From assembly GCA_020024085.1 (NCBI GenBank), contig JAHHUG010000049.1, positions 1 through 10,076 of the forward strand: a stretch of DNA of 10,076 bases, given 5' to 3'. The position numbers were made by a program, and so were the translations under genes. This document shows, one piece after another, positions 1-5,672 of this stretch. Below the pieces are notes generated by a model, which saw only the letters and a list, made by a program, of their open reading frames with translations, was not told where the DNA came from and did not search any database. Positions within the stretch are counted from its first letter, which is position 1. Every line of letters begins with the position of its first letter. This stretch comes from Christensenellaceae bacterium (GTDB lineage: Bacteria; Bacillota; Clostridia; Christensenellales; CAAEEZ01).

Positions 1-262
1 ACAATATACTATATTTGTATAAAAAAAATATTATTAGTACGACTAATGAATATGTTTGAAATAAATATGAAGCAATTATACCTATTAACCACGAATAATT
101 ACAAAACAATTAAAAAGTTAGTAAACAAACAAATTTATATATATATCAAATAGTTTATTGCTTTAACATTATCAATATGCATAAATACATTATTTTATGC
201 AAAATTAAAAAAGCAGAAAATACCGTTTTTTATGAAAAGCTACTATTTACTTACGGATTTAA
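1..262. other. AT-rich non-coding stretch downstream of the Gx gene
   Basis: I see no supportable gene here on either strand. The stretch is very AT-rich with a short TA run near 135-147. A weak inverted repeat (GCATAAA at 179-185 with TTTATGC at 194-200) lies about 60 bp past the stop of the Gx gene, but neither strand has a T tract after it, so I do not call it a terminator. Confidence 0.6.
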
Positions 263-784
263 CTAATCATTTAATTTCAAAAACATACTTGTTGGCATCT
301 TTTTAATAATAAGCATTGTAATAAATCCAGTAAGCATACCCGACATACCACCTATAACAAAAAGATATGGAAGATAAATAAACACACTTGCAGAATTTGT
401 AATAAGTGATGCCACAAAAATTTGTACTATATTGTGAAATATAGCAGATACACAAGATATCATAGTTAAGCTATTTTTACCCGTTCTAATAAGCATAATA
501 CCTACCATCAAGCTAAAAATACCTGCTGGCAAGCTGAATGCTAAAGAAAAGAAATTTCCTGAAAAAACTGCTACCAAAAAGCACCTAAGAGTAAGTACAA
601 GCGTGGCAATTTTTCCACCAAAAACAATGTATGTAAATAGGATTACAACATTACTTAAACCTAACTTTACCATAGGTAACATCGGGATAACTGGTGGGAT
701 AAGGCTTTCGACAATACTGATAATCAAAGCAACAGCTAACATTAGTGAAATGTATGCAATTTTTCTTGAACTTAATTTTTTCAT
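263..784 (-). CDS. Gx transporter family / heptaprenyl diphosphate synthase component I-like membrane protein
   Basis: A 173-aa very hydrophobic protein with about five membrane segments. The segment reading PMVKLGLSNVVILF, followed by a conserved Arg in LTLRCFLVAVFSGN and a SLPAG motif, is the pattern of the Hpre_diP_synt_I (Gx) family. These are small integral membrane proteins that resemble S-components of ECF transporters; the enzyme name is historical and the substrate is unknown. I chose Met at 784-782 (MKKLSSRK). The reading frame extends 35 codons further upstream, but that part lies inside the neighbouring gene. The chosen ATG overlaps the upstream stop as ATGA, a usual sign of translational coupling. 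A G-rich run lies about 15 nt upstream, rather far for a ribosome site. It is the last gene of the apbE operon. Family assignment is good; function is uncertain. Confidence 0.85.
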   Translation of the reverse strand: MKKLSSRKIAYISLMLAVALIISIVESLIPPVIPMLPMVKLGLSNVVILFTYIVFGGKIATLVLTLRCFLVAVFSGNFFSLAFSLPAGIFSLMVGIMLIRTGKNSLTMISCVSAIFHNIVQIFVASLITNSASVFIYLPYLFVIGGMSGMLTGFITMLIIKKMPTSMFLKLND

Positions 785-1185
785 ACTACTGTATCCATAC
801 CCCCCTTGCCAACTATTTCCACAACAACATTGTGTGGCAAACAAGCAATAGTTTCGCCAACTCGATGGATTTTGCCTGTATTTACGCATACTTCATTTTT
901 GCAAGTTGCAGATTTCATATACACATAGCCGTTTTCAATGACAACAACATTTGCATTTTTTTCACCATTAATCTCAAGATTAATTACCCTATTTTCGTTT
1001 AGATTATAGGTATATTTAACAGTGCCATTAACCTTTATAATTACCTTTTCGCCACTAGGCATAAAGATAAGCATCATCATACCAACAAACATAAATAGCA
1101 TAAAAATTACAATCAAAATATCAGCCTTTCTAAAATACTTTGAGGCTTTAATATTTTCTATAATGTTAGTATTATCATATTTCAT
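781..1185 (-). CDS. NusG domain II-containing membrane-anchored protein
   Basis: A 134-aa protein with one N-terminal membrane anchor (about residues 20-42) and an extracytoplasmic beta-rich domain. The C-terminal half has the signature of NusG domain II: CKNEVCVNTGKI, then an IACLPHNVVVEIVG segment, with three cysteines in the usual places. Despite the name, these proteins are not transcription factors. In Bacillota they are commonly found beside ApbE and Gx genes and are thought to act at the outer face of the membrane in redox or flavinylation systems. The start is 2 nt after the apbE stop and the end overlaps the Gx start by 4 nt, so all three are one transcript. The ribosome site is weak, suggesting coupling to apbE translation. 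The precise role is not known. Confidence 0.88.
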   Translation of the reverse strand: MKYDNTNIIENIKASKYFRKADILIVIFMLFMFVGMMMLIFMPSGEKVIIKVNGTVKYTYNLNENRVINLEINGEKNANVVVIENGYVYMKSATCKNEVCVNTGKIHRVGETIACLPHNVVVEIVGKGGMDTVV

Positions 1186-1187
1186 TT

Positions 1188-2390
1188 TTATTTAATCTCG
1201 CTAAATCCTACAAGTTCAGTATCATTTAAGATAAATGGAATATTGCCTATGATTTTGTATTGTTTGCTATTTGTAACAAGTATGACAGCTTGGATTTCCT
1301 CGGTATAATTTGTGCTTATAAATTGCTCAACTTTTTCTACCGAACCCATTAAAACAAGACTAGTTGCAACAGCATCGCAAATCGCACCATTTTTACCGAT
1401 AACACCAGCCATTACAATGCTATTATCTTGTATTTCTTGTGGTTTACCTGTTGAAGTATTGATAATATGATGATAGAAATCATTGCCTATTTTGTAATTT
1501 CTTTCATATACTCCACTACAAGAAACGCTAAGATTATTTAATGTGATTACACCAAAGATATTAGTCTCTTGTTCGCCATTGTCAAGTTTATTATTTTTGA
1601 AAGGATTTTCAATTCCAACCTTCCAATCCTTGTTGTAAGAGTAAACATTGCCACCTATATTTACAAGTCCATTTTTTGCAACTGAACCCTTAAAAACATT
1701 GTAGCAAAGCTCTGAAGCATAACCCTTTGCGATACCTCCAAGGTCTATCATAGCACCTAGTTTTTCATCGGCATATGGGTTATTAATAAAACAATTATCC
1801 GTTCTTGTGACCGTATTGTTTACTTTATCTACTAAAAATGTAGCATTAGCCTTATATTGTGCAATTTGCTCAGCTGAAGTAGTTTTATCTATAAATTGAA
1901 TATCAGCAAATTTTTGTGCAAGCTGTTTACCTAGTTCAATATCCTTATCACTTGGAACAGTATGCTCTATTTGAGGGTTAAACTTTTCTGCTGAAAAGCC
2001 CCAAATATCAACCAAAGTATATGATGCTGGATTGTATAAACCACCTGTTCTATCAAACACATCTTTGCTTATTTCAAGTAGCTCAATCGTAAGGCTATCC
2101 ACCTTGATAGGTTGATTTACTTTAGAGTGATTAATTAGGTAAATGTCGCTTGTTTCCATCTTTGGATTGACAAGTTTGTCCACTTTTGTAACAGCCTCGT
2201 ATAGCTTATTGCCTACTGGTGTTTGATTGGTAATATTTGTATTGATTACCGTTTGCATTGACAAACCACCAAATATAATATTTGTGTACCTTTTGTCTAC
2301 CGGCAATCCCAAATATAAACCTAATATTACTGCAAGTATAACTATCGTTACTGCTATTACTGTTATTTGTTTTTTCTTTGTTTTATCCAT
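1188..2390 (-). CDS. apbE: FAD:protein FMN transferase (ApbE family), membrane-anchored
   Basis: A 400-aa protein. ApbE enzymes move FMN from FAD onto a Ser/Thr of exported target proteins, such as Rnf/Nqr subunits or FMN-binding-domain proteins, using Mg2+. Residues 8-29 form a single membrane anchor with no lipobox cysteine, so the enzyme is tethered by an uncleaved helix rather than as a lipoprotein. Family motifs seen: DLGGIAKGYA (216-225), the NIGGN segment (245-249), SCSGVYERN (290-298), HHIINTSTGKP (307-317), and DAVATS (339-344), which carries the metal-binding Asp and Thr. It heads a three-gene operon with NusG-II and Gx genes. No flavinylated substrate protein is in the window. The start has no Shine-Dalgarno site, and a near-consensus -10 box ends 6 nt before the ATG. 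No later Met could keep the anchor (the next is residue 45). Confidence 0.95.
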   Translation of the reverse strand: MDKTKKKQITVIAVTIVILAVILGLYLGLPVDKRYTNIIFGGLSMQTVINTNITNQTPVGNKLYEAVTKVDKLVNPKMETSDIYLINHSKVNQPIKVDSLTIELLEISKDVFDRTGGLYNPASYTLVDIWGFSAEKFNPQIEHTVPSDKDIELGKQLAQKFADIQFIDKTTSAEQIAQYKANATFLVDKVNNTVTRTDNCFINNPYADEKLGAMIDLGGIAKGYASELCYNVFKGSVAKNGLVNIGGNVYSYNKDWKVGIENPFKNNKLDNGEQETNIFGVITLNNLSVSCSGVYERNYKIGNDFYHHIINTSTGKPQEIQDNSIVMAGVIGKNGAICDAVATSLVLMGSVEKVEQFISTNYTEEIQAVILVTNSKQYKIIGNIPFILNDTELVGFSEIK

Positions 2391-2396
2391 AATTTG

Positions 2397-2425
2397 ATTA
2401 TATAATATTACATATTTTTTGGCAA
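2397..2425 (-). promoter_or_regulatory. Sigma-A-type promoter of the apbE operon, predicted leaderless
   Basis: On the minus strand, TTGCCA (2425-2420), a 17-bp spacer and TATAAT (2402-2397). The expected transcription start, about 7 nt past the -10, falls on or next to the A of the apbE ATG at 2390. There is no ribosome site between promoter and start. Confidence 0.75.
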
Positions 2426-2433
2426 ATAATTTA

Positions 2434-2451
2434 TTAATGTATATACATCAA
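2434..2451. promoter_or_regulatory. Palindrome upstream of the apbE promoter, possible operator
   Basis: A perfect 12-bp palindrome, ATGTATATACAT (2437-2448), extends to 18 bp with one mismatched pair. It ends about 12 bp upstream of the -35 box of the apbE promoter. Its place and symmetry suit a dimeric regulator, but AT-rich sequence makes such palindromes easy to meet by chance. Confidence 0.35.
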
Positions 2452-2468
2452 TATATAAATAATAGATA

Positions 2469-3158
2469 TTATACTTTTAATGTTAATAAATATTTCTTTG
2501 TTTCCTTTGGTATTTTATAGCTTTCTTGAGCCTTTTGGATAGCCTTATTTACAACAAAATTTGATAGCTTACCACTCGTTAAAAGCTCTACTCCTTTAGT
2601 ATAATACTTTGCTAAAATCTCTGCAATCAGCCACGATAAAGCCATATTGATATAGTACTTGTCAGAGTGGATATTTTGGGCAATTAACACAACCTTATCT
2701 ATGTACTCATCGGTAAGAAAATACCTCATTAAAACAACCAACACTGCCCTAGTTAAATACTCATTATTGTAATCAATTTTGCCCGTAAATGCATCAAAAA
2801 CTACACTTTTATTGTTAATATTATTAAAATCCTTTACCCCTTGGAACACGGTGTCAACAGTTTCCCAACTATTTGCATATTGAAGATAGTCGAAGTACAA
2901 ATCAAGTTTATTCGTAATTGTATTTTTTGAATAACCTATTGCAAAACCGTATAGCAAAATCTCCTCTCGATATTCAAGTAATTTTGTTTGAAAATATTCC
3001 ACATCATTAGAGAGTTTTTTTGCAAGTTGCCTAAGAATTGGAACTCGAACACCTATAAAATATTTTTTATCAACATTATTGACTAAACTTGAGGTAAAAT
3101 CTCGATACCCCTCATCAGCTATACTAAATAAATATTTGCGAACTTCAGAACCTAACAT
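2469..3158 (-). CDS. AlkD-like DNA alkylation repair glycosylase
   Basis: A 229-aa all-helical HEAT-like repeat protein of the DNA alkylation repair (AlkC/AlkD) family, which removes N3- and N7-alkylated bases without flipping them out. Recognisable parts are GVRVPILRQLAKKL (36-49), SWETVDTVF (97-105), the YYINMALSWLIAE segment (168-180) and the C-terminal FVVNKAIQKAQESYKIP (201-217). Trp98, Asp102, Arg137 and Trp176 lie at the same mutual spacing as the active-site Trp109, Asp113, Arg148 and Trp187 of Bacillus cereus AlkD, from my memory of that enzyme. The length is close to the family norm. The start has AGAGG five nt upstream. It forms its own transcription unit, with apbE downstream starting from a separate promoter. 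Confidence 0.9.
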   Translation of the reverse strand: MLGSEVRKYLFSIADEGYRDFTSSLVNNVDKKYFIGVRVPILRQLAKKLSNDVEYFQTKLLEYREEILLYGFAIGYSKNTITNKLDLYFDYLQYANSWETVDTVFQGVKDFNNINNKSVVFDAFTGKIDYNNEYLTRAVLVVLMRYFLTDEYIDKVVLIAQNIHSDKYYINMALSWLIAEILAKYYTKGVELLTSGKLSNFVVNKAIQKAQESYKIPKETKKYLLTLKV

Positions 3159-3173
3159 ATTAACCTCTACAAC

Positions 3174-3182
3174 ATTATATCA
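3174..3182 (-). promoter_or_regulatory. Extended -10 promoter of the alkD-like gene
   Basis: On the minus strand, TGATATAAT is an extended -10 (TG at 3182-3181, TATAAT at 3179-3174). There is no convincing -35. The predicted start is near 3167, giving a leader of only about nine nt that begins within the AGAGG ribosome site (3168-3164). Confidence 0.6.
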
Positions 3183-3195
3183 TACAAACTACTTT

Positions 3196-3226
3196 AAAAT
3201 AGGAAAACGGATATTTTAATCCGTTT
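3196..3226 (-). terminator. Probable terminator of the HEPN-like gene
   Basis: An 8-bp inverted repeat, AAACGGAT (3205-3212) and ATCCGTTT (3219-3226), with a 6-nt loop. On the minus strand it is followed by TTTTCCTATTTT (partly within the stem), an interrupted T tract. It lies about 70 bp past the stop of the 140-aa gene and just upstream of the alkD-like promoter. Confidence 0.5.
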
Positions 3227-3296
3227 ATTACAAAATATTTAATTCTATTATAACTTAAAAATACAAAATATACAAAAATTGTTGCATAAATGTACT

Positions 3297-3719
3297 TTAT
3301 CTACCGAAATACTTTAACATTTCATATTTGATATTATTAACTTCTTTGGATAATTCAACAAAAGTGTCGTAATTTTCCTTTAATCTTAAGTATTGTTTCT
3401 TCAATTTTGAGTGATACTTAAAACAATTTTCATAGCAAAAACATAAAGAGCCTTTATGCACCCAGTACACACGAAGGTCGTTTAGCATAAACAACAAATC
3501 GTAATCTTTTTTGGATAAAAACGGTTTCCTATCGCTATTATCCAGCCTTTCAAGTTCAGCTAGAACATGACCTAAGGTTTCCTCTTTGATATAATCATAA
3601 TTCTTATCAAAATTGCCCTCAAGCATACAAGCGTACATTATTTTGACATCATTTTCTATTTGTTGGCAAAGCGTAATGGTTTTACCAAGTAGCAAATTAA
3701 AATTGTTCTCTGTTAGCAT
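3297..3719 (-). CDS. Small helical protein with HEPN-like R-x4-H motif, function unknown
   Basis: A 140-aa protein predicted to be almost entirely alpha-helical, with no membrane segment or signal peptide. Residues 79-90 read LNDLRVYWVHKG, in which Arg83 and His88 form an R-x4-H arrangement like the catalytic motif of HEPN ribonucleases found in toxin-antitoxin, abortive-infection and related defence proteins. The usual polar residue after Arg is Val here. An N-terminal helix with acidic residues (QQIENDVKIMYACML) and size also suit a HEPN fold. No antitoxin-like partner lies beside it; the gene has its own promoter and terminator. The start has GAGGAG four nt upstream. It sits on the host side of the tRNA scar, next to the integrated element. 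The HEPN assignment rests on the motif only and could be chance. Confidence 0.55.
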   Translation of the reverse strand: MLTENNFNLLLGKTITLCQQIENDVKIMYACMLEGNFDKNYDYIKEETLGHVLAELERLDNSDRKPFLSKKDYDLLFMLNDLRVYWVHKGSLCFCYENCFKYHSKLKKQYLRLKENYDTFVELSKEVNNIKYEMLKYFGR

Positions 3720-3734
3720 AATACTCCTCTACTT

Positions 3735-3762
3735 ATTATACAACAAAATTTATTTTTTACAA
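3735..3762 (-). promoter_or_regulatory. Promoter of the HEPN-like gene
   Basis: On the minus strand, TTGTAA (3762-3757), a 16-bp spacer and a consensus TATAAT (3740-3735). The predicted start near 3728 is inside the GAGGAG ribosome site (3729-3724), so the leader is only about nine nt. Confidence 0.65.
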
Positions 3763-3781
3763 TAAAATCTAAAAATCTAAT

Positions 3782-3814
3782 AAAAAAAAGGATAAGACTT
3801 AATCTTATCCTTTT
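3782..3814 (-). terminator. Terminator of the former tRNA gene
   Basis: A perfect 12-bp stem, AAAAGGATAAGA (3786-3797) and TCTTATCCTTTT (3803-3814), with a 5-nt loop. On the minus strand it ends in a run of eight T's. It begins immediately after the CCA of the tRNA 3' remnant, as expected for a tRNA gene's own terminator. The stem is A/T-symmetric and could act on the plus strand too. Confidence 0.8.
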
Positions 3815-3831
3815 GGTGCCGGAGGGCGGAC
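3814..3831 (-). other. tRNA 3'-end remnant, predicted attachment site (att) of the element
   Basis: Read on the minus strand, GTCCGCCCTCCGGCACCA matches the 3' end of a tRNA: the last T-loop bases GT, T-stem 3' half CCGCC, acceptor 3' half CTCCGGC, discriminator A and an encoded CCA. The implied acceptor 5' half, GCCGGAG, is usual for bacterial tRNA-Leu. Upstream of this (plus strand above 3831) the T-stem partner and the rest of the tRNA are absent. Such a truncated tRNA 3' end next to phage genes is what a tyrosine-recombinase integration into a tRNA gene leaves behind. The intact tRNA should lie at the element's other end, beyond 10076. The amino-acid identity is a guess. Confidence 0.72.
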
Positions 3832-3928
3832 ATTAACCAAAGCGAAACAACCTTTTTTTATAATCACAAAAATATTAATATAGTTAAATACAAAATAATT
3901 TATCACATAATGCAAAGCCTGGCTTTCC

Positions 3929-3955
3929 TTAAGAACACTTGGCCAAGTATCTTAA
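3929..3955. repeat. Imperfect palindrome near the att site
   Basis: A perfect 12-bp palindrome, ACTTGGCCAAGT (3937-3948), is flanked by TTAAGA (3929-3934) and TCTTAA (3950-3955), so the symmetry extends to 27 bp with one mismatch and one bulged base. A second near-palindrome, AAAGCC-T-GGCTTT, lies at 3914-3926. They have little or no loop, so they look more like protein-binding sites than RNA hairpins. Possible roles are recombinase arm sites or an element regulator's operator. Confidence 0.5.
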
Positions 3956-4049
3956 CATCACTAAACACTGACTTAATTCTTTATTAAATATTGCTATATC
4001 TTTTTACAAGTATTCTATATAATGCAATGATATAGGATACTATCGTGCC

Positions 4050-4079
4050 AAAAAACGAAGGCCCGGAGAACCGGGCCTT
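4050..4079 (-). terminator. Terminator of the phage operon
   Basis: A perfect 9-bp GC-rich stem, AAGGCCCGG (4058-4066) and CCGGGCCTT (4071-4079), with the tetraloop AGAA on the plus strand. On the minus strand it is followed by CG and six T's; on the plus strand by TTTATT. It lies about 170 bp past the stop of the Zot-like gene and would end the long structural transcript, while also blocking read-through from the host side. Confidence 0.85.
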
Positions 4080-4201
4080 TTATTGTTGCTGGAGCAACAT
4101 GTTTTATCATATTGTTTATTTTATTAAATATGTAAAAAAATTATAAATATATTTGTTTAGGAGAAAATGAGGTTAGAATTAAACTTTGAAATGTGCGAAT
4201 T

Positions 4202-4227
4202 GGGGACAACTCAACTGAGTTTTCCCC
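4202..4227. other. Long hairpin just past the Zot-like gene, candidate packaging signal or origin
   Basis: GGGGACAACTCA (4202-4213) and TGAGTTTTCCCC (4216-4227) form a 12-bp stem with one mismatch and a 2-nt spacer (an effective loop of about 4). Neither strand has a T tract after it, so it is not an intrinsic terminator. It starts 18 bp after the ATPase stop codon. Its stability and place resemble the hairpin packaging signal of filamentous phage ssDNA, but this is inference. Confidence 0.45.
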
Positions 4228-4245
4228 TATTCCCCCTTTCAGAGT

Positions 4246-5406
4246 TTATGATTGTAATGTCAATGTATTTTCTTCATTAATTAAATCATTAACTTCAGTT
4301 TTCATTGACTTAGTATTTGCCCAGCAACAATCTTTTAACATTATATCTTTGTTTACAACCGGAGAAAGTTCACTACAAGCATAAGTATCATAGTAAAATA
4401 ACATTTTCCTTGAGATAGTAAACCTCATTACCCTTGTAGAACCTTCTATTGCTTCAGTAGAGCCAGTTACATAACACTTAAAGGTAATAAACCCAATAGT
4501 GTTATTTAATCGATTTAGACGGCTTAATTTGTCAAATGCTTTTAGTGGACAACCGTTAGGATACTTTATTTGATAATAAAACTTATAGAATCGATATAAC
4601 TTGTCAATCAAAAAAGGCTTACAGGTTTCTGATTTCTTCGATATTTGTTTATTAAAATGAACTCGCCTTCGCCACAATATCGATACTTGATTACAATCCT
4701 GCTCTGTTGCATGAATATCGAAGGACCACTGCCTTTCGAGTCGCGCAATTAAATCAATAGGCTTAGTTTTCTCAGATGTGTGCGACCAGTCGACACCGTA
4801 GTCTTTTCCAATCTCGTCCTTCAAAAGAATCGAATAAATCGGCAAAGGTAATTTTTGTTCTATATGATTATTAGTTAAATGATAGCAAATTCTACCGTAT
4901 CTATCTTTGATTTTAATGTTTGAAAACAAACATGGTATATATTCATTTTCATTTTCTTTATAAAAGTTATATGCCGACTCTACTTTCTTCCAGCGAAGCA
5001 TTTTGTCACTATCATCGTCGTAGAACTTCGATACAATCTTCTTTAGCCAATATTCGTATTGCAGTTCTTGCCACCGAAGAATTGATAAAAACGAACAAAG
5101 GTACACCTCTGTTCTTGTCTTACCCGTTCCTGGCACACCGCATGTTATGGTTAAATAGTCGTCTTTGCCTACGGCTCTAACGCTTCGTATAACCTTAATA
5201 AACTTTGGGAATATACGAAGATGTTTAAATAGCTGATACAAAGCAATTATACTAACCGATACCATAAGTGCTATTGAAATTGGTTGTATTAAGTCTAATG
5301 TGAAGTACATGATTACAAATAGCACTATATTTAGTATCGATATAATAAATGGTGTAAAATAGTACAAATATGTTTCTTTAAAAACATATAAAAAATTCTT
5401 AATCAT
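4246..5406 (-). CDS. Zot/pI-like filamentous phage assembly ATPase
   Basis: A 386-aa protein, proposed to be the membrane ATPase that drives extrusion of the phage filament, equivalent to gene I protein of Ff phages. Two membrane segments come first (about residues 18-37 and 41-59), then a P-loop ATPase domain: Walker A GVPGTGKT (90-97), Walker B-like YSILLKDE (191-198), and a polar strand ATEQDCNQV with a nearby Arg cluster (about 233-248) that fits the sensor region of Zot ATPases. In Ff pI and Vibrio Zot the membrane segment follows the ATPase, whereas here a hairpin of two helices precedes it and no large external C-terminal domain follows. The start overlaps the stop of the 85-aa gene as TAATG, with AAAGG upstream. 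It is the last gene of the operon, and its position fits gene I. Confidence 0.85.
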   Translation of the reverse strand: MIKNFLYVFKETYLYYFTPFIISILNIVLFVIMYFTLDLIQPISIALMVSVSIIALYQLFKHLRIFPKFIKVIRSVRAVGKDDYLTITCGVPGTGKTRTEVYLCSFLSILRWQELQYEYWLKKIVSKFYDDDSDKMLRWKKVESAYNFYKENENEYIPCLFSNIKIKDRYGRICYHLTNNHIEQKLPLPIYSILLKDEIGKDYGVDWSHTSEKTKPIDLIARLERQWSFDIHATEQDCNQVSILWRRRVHFNKQISKKSETCKPFLIDKLYRFYKFYYQIKYPNGCPLKAFDKLSRLNRLNNTIGFITFKCYVTGSTEAIEGSTRVMRFTISRKMLFYYDTYACSELSPVVNKDIMLKDCCWANTKSMKTEVNDLINEENTLTLQS

Positions 5407-5663
5407 TATGCTACCTTTAGCTTTCTAACATTCTTTTTTAGAATTTTTCGTTTATCGAAAAACAGATATTTATCTGTTACTTTTTCAAGAATACCAACAA
5501 TTGACTTGATATATACATCGTAACTACGAGAGTATATATCCTTGCCATTTATATCTTTTAGAATTTTTCCATTTTCATCAAGAATTGGTATTTTATTTTC
5601 AACATAGCTAACAAAATTAATGATATATTTTTGACCAATTTTTAGATTATTAATATCAGCCAT
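5406..5663 (-). CDS. 85-aa hypothetical phage protein upstream of the Zot-like gene
   Basis: I do not recognise this protein. It has 85 residues, is basic (Lys-rich, especially the KRKILKKNVRKLK tail), has no membrane segment and shows alternating hydrophobic patterns that suggest a small beta-barrel. It lies where filamentous phages carry the hydrophobic minor coat protein pVI, but it is not hydrophobic, so it is unlikely to be pVI. The size and basic beta-rich look are also those of an ssDNA-binding protein such as gene V protein; this is speculative. The start has AGAGGTG five nt upstream, nested in the stop of the 786-aa gene. Its own stop overlaps the ATPase start by one base, so it is likely made together with the ATPase. 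Confidence 0.75.
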   Translation of the reverse strand: MADINNLKIGQKYIINFVSYVENKIPILDENGKILKDINGKDIYSRSYDVYIKSIVGILEKVTDKYLFFDKRKILKKNVRKLKVA

Positions 5664-5672
5664 AGTACACCT

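Larger units (their letters stand above)
3832..4245. other. Hairpin-rich non-coding region between the assembly ATPase and the att site
   Basis: This 414-bp stretch carries no credible gene. It holds a palindrome (3929-3955), a strong terminator (4050-4079) and two further hairpins: TGTTGCT/AGCAACA (4084-4099) and a 12-bp stem with one mismatch (4202-4227). The corresponding place in filamentous phages, after the assembly genes, is the intergenic region that holds the packaging signal and the complementary-strand origin as hairpins. Which hairpin, if any, plays those roles here cannot be read from sequence alone. Confidence 0.6.

Noticed and set aside
179..200. Hairpin GCATAAA/TTTATGC as terminator of the Gx operon
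   Set aside because: A weak A/T stem without a following T tract on the minus strand.
603..1002. Plus-strand frames over the Gx and NusG-II genes
   Set aside because: They are antisense to well-supported family members, have no ribosome sites and encode low-complexity, unlike-protein sequence.
3814..3900. Complete tRNA or tmRNA at the remnant
   Set aside because: Beyond the T-loop the sequence no longer pairs: there is no 5' T-stem, anticodon arm or acceptor 5' half.
4193..4384. Plus-strand 63-aa frame over the end of the Zot-like gene
   Set aside because: It is antisense to a gene with clear ATPase motifs and includes the 4202-4227 hairpin; no ribosome site.
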